Assembly: GCA_963667535.2 (NCBI GenBank)
Contig: CAXXDU010000002.1
Location: 2,108,001 to 2,172,000 of the forward strand
DNA length: 64,000 nt
Reading direction: 5' to 3'
From: UBA5614 sp963667535
Lineage (GTDB): Bacteria; Cloacimonadota; Cloacimonadia; Cloacimonadales; Cloacimonadaceae
Shown: in pieces, positions 23,640 to 32,277 of the stretch
Layout: every line of letters starts with the position of its first letter
Position numbering within the stretch: position 1 is the first letter of the stretch
Made by a program: the position numbers and the translations under genes
Notes under the pieces: generated by a model
The model's database searches: none
What the model was told of the DNA's origin: nothing
The model's input: the letters and a program-made list of their open reading frames with translations, nothing else

Positions 23640-25079
23640 ATGAATGACAATGATATACAGGGCTATTTTTGGCAACCAGAAGAGCCAAAGAACAGGATAT
23701 TTGGCAAAATTGCCAGCGAACACACCGATATAGTATTAACATTATATGATTGCTTTCAACCTTATAAAATCTCAGCTGAAATTATGGCCAATGACAACTT
23801 AGATGAACTTAGATATAGATATTTATTGGGTCATTTGAATAATGGTGAGTATGTTATACTTATAAATTTGATAAATAATTCATTTAGTGGTAATCCATTT
23901 GGAAGAGTATATTATATCACATTTAATGTTGAATACGCTCTATATGCACCTCATTTTTTCTTCGAAGATTTACCAAAATTGAGATTTAAAACATGTAAGT
24001 TTAAATTTCCACACATAGATTCTATTATGGATAATAGCTTAATGATGCCACATACAAATGACAGCTCATACATTGTAGATGGTAATTCAAATAAATACAA
24101 TTTATATACTTCCAATAGTTTAGTCATAATGTGTTCAAATAGTTCAACATGCAAATGGGGAGACAATAAAAAAACCGAAATTGCTCCAGATACGAATATA
24201 CTTTTTGAATTTAGAAGGCAAATTGAAATTGAAAGCATTGTAGATATATATTTAATGGGATTTGTTAACTTATTTACATTAATTCTATGTAAGAATATAT
24301 ACCCTACTGAGATTTTTTTGTCTGTTAACTCGATTGATAAGGAAAAGTATTTTGATATAAGATTCGAAATAGCTAGATATAATTTTGATAAAAAGAAAGA
24401 TGATAAAATTAGAATTACATATACACAAGATATTAAAGACAATTTTCAAATGCTCTATAGTAAATTCATAGAATTACATAACAAACATCGACACTGGTTC
24501 TATACATATCTTTCATCATATAACCACGATAAAGTTCTGGAAGATTGTTATTTAAATACAGTGTTTTGTTTAGAAGCATTGTTGAAATATACCAATCCTG
24601 ACAATAGATACTATAGAAATGATGATTTCGATAGAATTATTGAGGAATTGATAACAAGGGTAAAGAGCGAATATTCTCTTATACTGCCAACCAATCTTCT
24701 AAAAAGAATTGAAAAGCAGCTTTTAGGAAGCAACAAGAAAAATTCATATAGAGCAATATTAGATTTCTTATATGATAATAAAATAATATCTGAAAATCTA
24801 TTTGGGAAAGATCTATCAAAGCTAGCATATACTATCAATACTTTTAGAAATCGTTTAGTACATTTAGATAGCATTGAAATAGTTACACAAGAAACTGGTC
24901 ACAATTTTGCTCAAATATACTTTAGAACAAAATGCATATTCGAAATGTGTCTTTTTGTGTATCTTGGTCTTTCTGTTGAAGTTGTGATAAAGATACTAAG
25001 ACATAATTATAGTCTTTATGTTGTCGAAGAAAAACATAGGAAAACGGGCTTAACAAAGCCAACTCTATTAGTTAATTAG
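23640..25079 (+). CDS. ApeA-like HEPN-domain protein, predicted antiphage effector
   Basis: Start set at the second of two tandem ATGs (MNDNDIQGYFWQPEEP): GAGG lies 5 nt upstream of it and only 2 nt upstream of the first (23637). A TTG 90 nt further up opens the frame but lacks a site. 479 residues. The N-terminal half (GYFWQPEEPKNRIFGKI, ISAEIM, YRYLLGHLNNGEYVILIN) matches the ApeA N-terminal domain layout, where a surface-modification-like domain precedes the effector. The C-terminal part is a HEPN domain with TFRNRLVHLD near residue 400, the R-x4-H RNase motif. ApeA causes abortive infection in E. coli by attacking RNA. Strikingly AT-rich compared with housekeeping genes nearby, a sign of transfer. 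Assignment by pattern. Confidence 0.65.
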   Translation: MNDNDIQGYFWQPEEPKNRIFGKIASEHTDIVLTLYDCFQPYKISAEIMANDNLDELRYRYLLGHLNNGEYVILINLINNSFSGNPFGRVYYITFNVEYALYAPHFFFEDLPKLRFKTCKFKFPHIDSIMDNSLMMPHTNDSSYIVDGNSNKYNLYTSNSLVIMCSNSSTCKWGDNKKTEIAPDTNILFEFRRQIEIESIVDIYLMGFVNLFTLILCKNIYPTEIFLSVNSIDKEKYFDIRFEIARYNFDKKKDDKIRITYTQDIKDNFQMLYSKFIELHNKHRHWFYTYLSSYNHDKVLEDCYLNTVFCLEALLKYTNPDNRYYRNDDFDRIIEELITRVKSEYSLILPTNLLKRIEKQLLGSNKKNSYRAILDFLYDNKIISENLFGKDLSKLAYTINTFRNRLVHLDSIEIVTQETGHNFAQIYFRTKCIFEMCLFVYLGLSVEVVIKILRHNYSLYVVEEKHRKTGLTKPTLLVN

Positions 25080-25201
25080 CTAGCAATATTATCTGTATTT
25101 TGATTATTGCCATAAATCCTATTGACTGAAACGTGAAAAATGGAAATCATGATTTATTGAATTATTTTTTCTCTAACGGATATAACTAAGAAGGAAAAAA
25201 G

Positions 25202-26834
25202 ATGAATACTCTATACTATGGCGATAACCTTGAAATACTCAAGAATAGTATTAAAGATGAGACGATAGACCTGATCTATCTTGACCCTCCGTTTCAGAGT
25301 GGTAAGGATTATAATATAATTTTCAAACCGGAAAAAGAAGGTATTAAGGGAGCTACTTCGCAGATAAAGACCTTTGAGGATACATGGAACTGGGGACAAG
25401 AAGCTAATAACGAATATATAGGTTTATTGACTGGGACTTTAACTACTAACCCCCCCCCCACAGAAACTAATTGATTTGATGAAAGCCATGCGGGGATATT
25501 TGGGTGAGTGTCCACTTATGGCTTACCTTAGCATGATGGCTCCCCGTTTACTTGAATTGAAAAGAGTATTGAAACCAACAGGAAGCATTTACCTGCATTG
25601 TGACCCCACTGCCAGCCATTACTTAAAGTTATTATTAGATGCTGTGTTTGAAACTCAAAACTATAGAAATGAAATTACTTGGAAAAGAACCTCTGCACAT
25701 AATGACCCGAAAAGATTTGGTGCAAATGTAGATATAATTCTTTTCTATTCAAAGACAGATAAATACACATGGATTCCACAATTTATTGCTCATGGTGATG
25801 ATTATTTAACAAGGTTTAAACACAAAGACGCTGATGGCAGATTTTGGACAGATGACAACCTATCAGCAAAAGGTCTATCCGGTGGTGGTTACGAATATGA
25901 ATATAAAGGAGCAAAGTCTATATGGAGAGTTCCTTTAGAGACAATGAAAAGACTTGATAGTGAAGATAAATTGCACTATACAAACAAAGGTGGAATCAGG
26001 CTAAAACGCTATTTAGATGAAAACAAAGGCACAACATTACAATGTCTTTGGGATGATATACCGCCAATAAATTCGCAAGCAAAAGAAAGACTGGGTTACC
26101 CAACTCAAAAGCCGGAAGCGTTATTAGAAAGAATAATCAAAGCCAGTAGTTTGGAAGGTCAAACAGTTTTAGACCCGTTCTGTGGTTGTGGAACTGCTGT
26201 CGCTGTTTCAGAACGATTAAATCGACAATGGATAGGGATTGATATTTCTTATCTCTCAATAGACATCATTAAGAAACGCATGGAAAAGAACCATATAGTG
26301 CATGGCAAGGATTTCAAAGTTAAAGGTGTTCCGCAAGACGTGCATTCAGCAACCAAACTGGCAGAGCAAGAGCCTTTTCAGTTTGAGGTTTGGGCTGTGA
26401 GTCAGCTTAATGCAACCCCGACTGTCAAATCCGGTGACAAGGGTGTGGACGGAGTAATCAACTTCATTGACCATACCAGAAACGATAAACTCAATAAAGG
26501 CATTATCTCTGTCAAAGGTGGACACAGTATCAATCCGGCTATGGTAAGAGAGCTTATCGGAACTGTACAAAGCCATAGCGCTGCTTTTGGTATCTTAATC
26601 ACAACCGAAAAACCTACCAAAGGCATGATAGAAGTGGCTGCTTCCGAAGGCAACTATAACTACAGTTACATGGAAGGTGTCACGCAAATTGTCATACCCA
26701 AGATACAACTCATCTCTGTAGAAGATTTGTTCTGTGACCCTATCAAAGTTAAATTGCCACCCAATGTAATAGAACCCTACAAGAAACCTGATATAAAGAA
26801 AAACCCTATCTTCCAAGATGAGATAGAGATGTAA
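25202..26834 (+). pseudogene. DNA methyltransferase-nuclease fusion, frameshifted at a C10 tract (phase-variable, OFF)
   Basis: Frame 1 (25202-25474) starts after AAGAAGGAAAAAAG and carries MNTLYYGDNLEIL and DLIYLDPPFQSGKDYN (motif IV DPPF), then runs into C10 (25450-25459) and stops. Frame 2 resumes the same protein as QKLIDLMKAMRGYLGE, AYLSMMAPRLLELKRVLKPT and GSIYLHCDPTASHYLK. Motif I follows as LDPFCGCGTAVAVSERL, so it is a beta-class N6-adenine or N4-cytosine methyltransferase. From about 26340 comes an Mrr/PD-(D/E)xK-like nuclease domain (FQFEVWAVSQLN, DKGVDGVINF, GIISVKGGHSINPAMVREL). Nine or twelve C would join the frames into about 543 residues. Phase variation or a homopolymer read error are both possible. 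Confidence 0.85.
25450..25459 (+). repeat. C10 homopolymer inside the methyltransferase gene
   Basis: Ten C between AACTACTAA and ACAGAAACT. The reading frame is open with 9 or 12 C and closed with 10. Confidence 0.9.
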
Positions 26835-26937
26835 ATGACATGTTTTATTGTCTCGTATTTGAAGAAACAGATATCTAATCTGTATTGAGCAAGAATAATA
26901 AGAAAATCACTAGATAACGTTATAAAGGAGTTGAATT

Positions 26938-27270
26938 ATGGCAAAAATTGATGAATTAATTGAGGGCTACGCATCAGACCTTAAAGGCAAAGATGTACAA
27001 ATTGTTAAAAAAGAGATTGTACAGATTATTTCGGATATAAACAATCTTATTTGGGAAGGCAATATACCATTTTCTTACGAAGATAAACTCGATTTTTTGA
27101 GAAAACTAAAAACGAGACTATTTCGTATACGCATTCTTAAGAAAGGTCAAGAAAGTGGTGTGTTCGCTCAGAGTGTTAATTCTGTAGCTGATTACCTCAA
27201 GCCAGCAGTAGATGAAATTGATAAAGAAATCACCAGATTAGAACAAGCAGAAAAAGACGACAAAAAGTAA
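26938..27270 (+). CDS. Unknown small cytoplasmic protein (gene 1 of five-gene cassette)
   Basis: 110 residues after an AAGGAG site. Predicted all-helical and charged (MAKIDELIEGYASDLKGKDV, LDFLRKLKTRLFRIRILKKG, C-terminal DEIDKEITRLEQAEKDDKK coiled-coil-like). No signal peptide, no membrane span, no catalytic pattern I recognise. It lies 103 nt after the methyltransferase-nuclease gene and 17 nt before the next gene. The gene is AT-rich like the four that follow. Confidence 0.6.
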   Translation: MAKIDELIEGYASDLKGKDVQIVKKEIVQIISDINNLIWEGNIPFSYEDKLDFLRKLKTRLFRIRILKKGQESGVFAQSVNSVADYLKPAVDEIDKEITRLEQAEKDDKK

Positions 27271-27287
27271 TTACTATTGAGGGTATA

Positions 27288-27728
27288 ATGACAGTCTTAG
27301 AATATTGTGCTATAGGAGCATTGTTTGTTTCCTTGCTATCTCTAGCAATTTCTTTATATGTGTTTTTTTACAAGCATCGAAATTCCCAAGCCGATCGAGA
27401 AACAATTTGTCTGGATAGGATTTCTGATGCCAGATATAAATATTCAAGTCTTGTAGAAAAAATTGTTGAACCAAATCAAATTAGTGAAGAAAAAAAGACA
27501 ATATTCAATGATTTATTGCAGGAAAGGATTGAAGATTATTTAAATGCGCTTGATTTTGCTTGCCAGAGATATTTGAAAGGATTCTTGGATAAGAATAGTT
27601 TCAAAGATAATTTCAAGAATTTGATACTAGCCAGTCGAGAGGACTCTAAATTGTTTGACAACGTTATGTTTAAGGATAAAAATAGATTCGTTTCAATAAA
27701 AAAGGTCTGCAAAGAATTTAGCTTATAG
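27288..27728 (+). CDS. Unknown membrane-anchored protein (gene 2 of cassette)
   Basis: 146 residues with a GAGGG site. One N-terminal membrane span (residues about 5-29, YCAIGALFVSLLSLAISLYV then FFYKH) followed by a helical cytoplasmic part (DRISDARYKYSSLVEKIVE, DYLNALDFACQRYLKGF). This single-span plus helical tail topology is common in uncharacterised proteins of accessory islands. Family not recognised. Confidence 0.6.
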   Translation: MTVLEYCAIGALFVSLLSLAISLYVFFYKHRNSQADRETICLDRISDARYKYSSLVEKIVEPNQISEEKKTIFNDLLQERIEDYLNALDFACQRYLKGFLDKNSFKDNFKNLILASREDSKLFDNVMFKDKNRFVSIKKVCKEFSL

Positions 27729-27779
27729 CATTGTAATCACGTATATCTTTAGTATGTGATGATTTTATTGGAGGAGTAT

Positions 27780-28211
27780 ATGGATATTAAAAGGTTCATA
27801 ATAGATAAAACAAAGTTACAAGATGGAACAATTCTATTTGGTTTAACTGCTGCAATAGCTTTAGCTTCAGAAAGCAAAGGTCGTATCGTTCTGATCACTT
27901 TAACCAGAAGATCCATCTCAGTTAGTGGTGAGATAAATGATACAACTTTAGAAAATTTTAGAAGAAAATACCTACCAAAAAATATTGAAATGGTATATGA
28001 GACTATTCAAACTTACAAAACAAACAGAGATAATGATATTCTGGTTTGTGTTTATCTCAATCAAAAAGATCTTGAAAAACTAGATGATAAGATGAAAAGT
28101 GGAGCAATGATAGCCTTGGAATATGCACTTGGAGACTTTGATAGCTGGAGACATAAGTGGAGTCCTATTGATATAAACAAATCAATTGGTTCTATGCAGG
28201 GCAATAGATAA
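27780..28211 (+). CDS. Unknown soluble alpha/beta protein (gene 3 of cassette)
   Basis: Start at the ATG at 27780 (MDIKRFIIDKTKLQDGTILF), which follows a strong GGAGGAG site; the frame opens 24 nt earlier without one. 143 residues with alternating strands and helices: FGLTAAIALASESKGRIVLI, RRSISVSGEI, NDILVCVYLN. The C-terminus has ALGDFDSWRHKWSPIDIN with three Trp/His-bearing positions that may be functional. No known motif. Confidence 0.6.
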   Translation: MDIKRFIIDKTKLQDGTILFGLTAAIALASESKGRIVLITLTRRSISVSGEINDTTLENFRRKYLPKNIEMVYETIQTYKTNRDNDILVCVYLNQKDLEKLDDKMKSGAMIALEYALGDFDSWRHKWSPIDINKSIGSMQGNR

Positions 28212-28237
28212 GAGGTATTTCATTACTAGGAATTAAA

Positions 28238-28810
28238 ATGAGTAAAGATAATAAAACATACGAAGGGTATCTTGATTATATAATATCGAGTTTTGAGTTA
28301 TTTGCTATTAAAGACGCAATGGACATAATAGAGCATATTGAAATCGAAAATGAAATCTCAAACAACAATTGGTTTGAAGTTTATAAAGAGTGTTTTTACT
28401 TTTATATTCATGTTATGTTAAGGCTTACCCAAAAGTTCCATGGTAGAGCTTACTTAGTAGAAATTCAGAATAGAGCATTTCCCTTATTCCTAAATAAATT
28501 AAGAGAACATAAAACATCAATGCATTTAGAAATAGAAAGAGATTTTAATAACAAACTAGTTGATTTTGTGAATGAAAGAGAAATAATGTATTCAAGATCT
28601 AGAGCAATAATGAGTGAGCAATCTATTGAAGTAGGTAGGGATGTTATTAATACATGTGTTGAACTAATATGTAAGCAAATTCAACTTGGTGAAATGAAAA
28701 TGTTTGAAAGGACAAAGTTATTAACGATACTAGGAGTTTCGTTACAAGCTTTACAGAAAATAAATATAGAGAACCATATTAAAAACATTGTAGATGAGAT
28801 TCGTGGTTAG
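28238..28810 (+). CDS. Unknown helical protein (gene 4 of cassette)
   Basis: 190 residues, AGGA site 6 nt before the ATG. Mostly helical and charged: YEGYLDYIISSFELFAIKDA, WFEVYKECFYFYIHVMLRLT, VNEREIMYSRSRAIMSEQS. No membrane span. The composition resembles structural subunits or regulators rather than enzymes. Family unknown. Confidence 0.58.
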   Translation: MSKDNKTYEGYLDYIISSFELFAIKDAMDIIEHIEIENEISNNNWFEVYKECFYFYIHVMLRLTQKFHGRAYLVEIQNRAFPLFLNKLREHKTSMHLEIERDFNNKLVDFVNEREIMYSRSRAIMSEQSIEVGRDVINTCVELICKQIQLGEMKMFERTKLLTILGVSLQALQKINIENHIKNIVDEIRG

Positions 28811-28841
28811 GGTAAATGATAGAAAATAAAGAGGTAATTGA

Positions 28842-29348
28842 ATGCCTAAAATATTAGAAATCAAAGAAACGAATAGAGACATGTTATTCTTTTTGAATAA
28901 TCCGATGATAGATATAGATCAGAAACAGAAAGTTATGAATTCTAAAATCATTGTCATTCCCAGTACATCAAATGTAAACTCAGACCTGATGCTATATATG
29001 CAAGGAACAAATGAAATTCTAAGTTACATGAAAAGTAAATTAGATGATCCTAATGATATTACTTTGTTAGTTGAAAAGGGAACTGGGGAAGTGGCTGCTT
29101 TCTCAATGTTAATAATCATTGGTATGTTTTTAGTTATGAATGTTGCTGCTCCACTATTTGTTAATTGTTTGTATGATTATTTAAAGTCTAAAGCCAAGAA
29201 GTCTAAAGAAGAATTGATATTCAGAGTTCGTTTAAATATTGAAAGAAAGAATAAAGAACATAACAGCAATATTGAAATATTTTTTGAAGGGTCAGCAGAT
29301 GATTTCAAAGAAGTTATTGATAAGGTCAAAGAGATTTCTGGCGAATGA
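28842..29348 (+). CDS. Unknown protein with central membrane segment (gene 5 of cassette)
   Basis: 168 residues, GAGGTAATTGA site. A soluble N-terminal part (1-80, NSKIIVIPSTSNVNSDLM), a hydrophobic span of about 25 residues (AAFSMLIIIGMFLVMNVAAP), then a basic tail KSKAKKSKEELIFRVRLNIE ending in a small alpha/beta region. One or two membrane passes. Membrane proteins of this size at the end of small defence cassettes are often effectors; that is analogy only. Confidence 0.58.
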   Translation: MPKILEIKETNRDMLFFLNNPMIDIDQKQKVMNSKIIVIPSTSNVNSDLMLYMQGTNEILSYMKSKLDDPNDITLLVEKGTGEVAAFSMLIIIGMFLVMNVAAPLFVNCLYDYLKSKAKKSKEELIFRVRLNIERKNKEHNSNIEIFFEGSADDFKEVIDKVKEISGE

Positions 29349-29415
29349 TGTTTTTAAATCAATACGAGAATTTATCTTTTTATAGTACTTATTAAATAAA
29401 CTAACTGGAGTGTTT

Positions 29416-29862
29416 ATGAAAACTGTGGTCTTAATATTCATTGTCTTAATGTTGACTGCGCTGCTTTTTGCTGAAAAAGTGAATGTATATCTTATCGGTA
29501 CAAGTGAGGATGAACAAGGGCAGAAATTACTGCAATCATATAAAGAAGCGATTATTGCAACTGATGAAATCGCAATTGCAGATTCATTAGAAGATGGGAT
29601 GTTTATTATTACTTATGTTACTTTAGACCCTCTTAAAAACTCATTAATTGCATCAGATATCGGGACGATATATTCTCTAACGGTATCATATATGTATGGA
29701 GGATACCCAATCACAATAAACACATATATGGGATGTTGTCCTCTTGATACTATGCGTAAAGATGCAGTAGAACAGATGGTCGAGAATACAATAAATATAT
29801 TCAATGAGGGAATTGAAGGTTATCCAGATCTGTTTGAAGATGATAGCGATAATTGAAAAAGA
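29416..29862 (+). CDS. Small exported protein, unknown function
   Basis: Start at ATG 29416, 5 nt after GGAG, rather than the GTG two codons earlier. About 146 residues with a signal peptide (MKTVVLIFIVLMLTALLFA). The mature part reads KVNVYLIGTSEDEQGQKLL, then a beta-rich segment with GGYPITINTYMGCCPLD (a CC pair) and an acidic end LFEDDSDN. It could be a periplasmic protein related to lipoproteins of unknown function. It lies 67 nt after the five-gene cassette and may or may not belong to it. The end is approximate by one or two codons; the stop is near 29856. Confidence 0.55.
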
Positions 29863-30077
29863 GCGGGGATTCCTGCCTTCGCAGGAATGACACCGTTTCA
29901 CCTTTCCACTGTTCCACTGTTTCACGTTTATGTAGCATTGGAATGCTACACTACTTTCCAATCCACTGAGCAAAGCTAATTTATTCATTGACAGGGCGGT
30001 TGAGTAGAAATTACTGGTAAAAATCTTAGTATATAATGAGTTAACTGTTTTGAATAAAGATAAATAGTCATGAGGAA
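29863..30077. repeat. Intergenic repeats between the island and the EF-G paralogue
   Basis: GGATTCCTGCCTTCGCAGGA palindrome near 29868, a CCACTGTTCCACTGTTTCAC run near 29903 (inverse of 20791 and 53957), and the hairpin GTAGCATTGGAATGCTAC near 29932. No gene. Confidence 0.6.
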
Positions 30078-30080
30078 AAG

Positions 30081-32138
30081 ATGAAAGAATATGCAATGAA
30101 GAAACTACGTAACCTGTTGTTTTTAGGAGCCAGTGGCGCTGGTAAGACCACTCTGGCTGAACAGATATTTTTTATGGCGGGTGCTACCACCAGAATCGGA
30201 AAAGTGGATGAAGGTAATACTCAGCTTGACTTTGATAGCGAAGAAATTGCCAAGAAGATGACTTTGGGTCTGGCTATAGGATTTGTGGACTGGAATGACC
30301 ACCGCATCAATATACTTGATGTGCCGGGTTATCCTGACTTTGTGGGCGACAGCATTGCTGCCATTTCCGCAGTGGAAAATGCCATAATCGTTTGTAATGC
30401 AGCCGGTGGATTTGAAGTTGGTCTTGAGCTTGCCATGGAAAATCTGGAAAATAAGCATCTCGGTAAAGTTGTCTTAGTTAACCGTATGGACAACGAACAT
30501 GCTGATTTTGACAAAACCTTAGATTTAATAAATGAGAATACAGGCATCAGTCCTGTTCCAATCTATATCCCCATCGGTAAAGAAGCCTCTTTTGAAGGCG
30601 TGGTTGATATCATCCGCAAGAAAGCCTTCATACATGATAAAGAAGCCGATATTCCTGCCAACATGCAAGCACATGTGGACGAAGCCAGAGCCAAAATCAT
30701 GGAAGCTGTGGCTGAAACTGATGAAGTGCTACTCAATAACTTCCTGGAAAATGGTGAGCTTTCCGAAGCTGAAATGATGACAGGTCTCAAAAAAGCCATT
30801 GCCAATGGTGATGTAGTTCCTGCTTTTGCCTGCTCAGCAGGTACAGGTGTAGCTGTTAAGGCTTTCCTTGATGCTATCGTCAACTATCTGCCTTCTCCGG
30901 AAGATAAGAAAGAAATAGCTGTTTTAGACAATGACAAACCTACTACTTTAATTGCCAGCCCAAGTGGCACACTGCTCGGATATATTTTCAAACTGTATGC
31001 TGACCCCAATATGGGTGACTTTACTTATGTCAGGATTCTTTCGGGAACTCTGAAGACCGGTATGGAATTCTATACTCCTGAAAAGGATTCCAAAGACAAA
31101 GCCGGTAATATGTATTTCATGCTTGGTAAAAACCGTCATGATACATCTGAACTCAAAGCAGGTGAAATCGGAGCTTTGGTAAAGCTAAAGAATTCCAAAG
31201 TGCTCAATACCATCACCGCTGTCGGCAGCAGATTGCAGTTACCACCTGTACATTTCCCGTCAGCCGTTATCTGGCAGTGCATCAAAGCTGTTAATCAATC
31301 AGATGAAGACAAGATTGGACAAGCTTTGACCAGATGTATTGCAGAAGACTCCACCGTTCACTCCGATTTAAATCAGGAAACCCGTGAAAACGTGATTTCC
31401 GGTATGGGTGAGCAGCAGTTGGCACTCGTTCTGCGTAAGATGAAGAATCGTTACAAAGTCGATGCCCTGATTAAAGAACCTCGCATTCCTTATAAAGAAA
31501 CTATTATGGGTTCATCTGAATCCAATTATAAGCACAAAAAGCAATCCGGCGGACGTGGTCAGTATGGCGACGTTTATTTCCGCATTAAACCTCTGGAAAG
31601 AGGCGAAGGCTTTAAGTTTATCAATTCCGTCGTGGGCGGAACCATTCCTTCCAACTATATCCCTGCTATTGAAAAGGGTGTAGTGGAAAAGATGGAAAAA
31701 GGTATTATAGCCGGTTACCAGGTTGTGGATATCAGCGTTGATGTCTATTTCGGAAGCTATCATGAAGTTGACTCTTCTGAAATGGCATTCAAGATTGCAG
31801 CATCCATGGCACTCAAAGAAGGTTTTGCCAAAGCTAAACCTATCCTGCTGGAGCCAATCCATGAAATCACTATTATCGTACCAAGTGATTATATGGGTGA
31901 CGTGATGGGTGATATCTCTACACGCCGCGGCAGAATCATGGGTATGGAACAACGCATGAAGAAACAATATCTCACAGCTCAGCTTCCTGCTTTGGAAATG
32001 TTTAATTATTTTACTGCTCTTAAGTCACTGACTCAGGGCAGAGGAAGATTTGAACAGAAATTCTCGCACTATGAGAAGGTCCCGGACGAACTGGCAGTAA
32101 AAGTAATCGCTGCCTGGCAGGATAACAGCGAAGTTTAA
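30081..32138 (+). CDS. EF-G-like translational GTPase paralogue (EF-G2 type)
   Basis: 685 residues with the five EF-G domains. G1 is FLGASGAGKTTLAEQ instead of the canonical AHIDAGKTT. G3 is ILDVPGYPDFVGD, with Tyr where canonical EF-G has the catalytic His (DTPGH). G4 is VNRMD. Domain IV has QSGGRGQYGDVYFRI, and domain V contains ISTRRGRIMGMEQR. These changes are those of the FusA2/EF-G2 subfamily known from Thermus and others, whose role in translation is uncertain. Two candidate starts (MKEYAM and the second Met) exist; GAGGAAAAG favours the first. A terminator follows. Confidence 0.9.
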   Translation: MKEYAMKKLRNLLFLGASGAGKTTLAEQIFFMAGATTRIGKVDEGNTQLDFDSEEIAKKMTLGLAIGFVDWNDHRINILDVPGYPDFVGDSIAAISAVENAIIVCNAAGGFEVGLELAMENLENKHLGKVVLVNRMDNEHADFDKTLDLINENTGISPVPIYIPIGKEASFEGVVDIIRKKAFIHDKEADIPANMQAHVDEARAKIMEAVAETDEVLLNNFLENGELSEAEMMTGLKKAIANGDVVPAFACSAGTGVAVKAFLDAIVNYLPSPEDKKEIAVLDNDKPTTLIASPSGTLLGYIFKLYADPNMGDFTYVRILSGTLKTGMEFYTPEKDSKDKAGNMYFMLGKNRHDTSELKAGEIGALVKLKNSKVLNTITAVGSRLQLPPVHFPSAVIWQCIKAVNQSDEDKIGQALTRCIAEDSTVHSDLNQETRENVISGMGEQQLALVLRKMKNRYKVDALIKEPRIPYKETIMGSSESNYKHKKQSGGRGQYGDVYFRIKPLERGEGFKFINSVVGGTIPSNYIPAIEKGVVEKMEKGIIAGYQVVDISVDVYFGSYHEVDSSEMAFKIAASMALKEGFAKAKPILLEPIHEITIIVPSDYMGDVMGDISTRRGRIMGMEQRMKKQYLTAQLPALEMFNYFTALKSLTQGRGRFEQKFSHYEKVPDELAVKVIAAWQDNSEV

Positions 32139-32178
32139 GTTTATTAGGTCATTAACTAATAAAATGTATTTCAAGTCA

Positions 32179-32209
32179 GGAGGCGATTAAGTCGCCTCCT
32201 TTTTCTTTT
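32179..32209 (+). terminator. Rho-independent terminator after the EF-G paralogue
   Basis: GGAGGCGA - TTAAG - TCGCCTCC followed by TTTTTCTTTTC. Confidence 0.9.
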
Positions 32210-32277
32210 CTTGACATTAAGTAGATTGTCAAAAAAGAATGGTTAGAGATTAAGAATGAAGATAAAAAGAGGTAATT

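Noticed and set aside
31512..31967. 151-codon minus-strand frame opposite the EF-G paralogue
   Set aside because: Antisense shadow with His/Phe-rich composition and no ribosome site.
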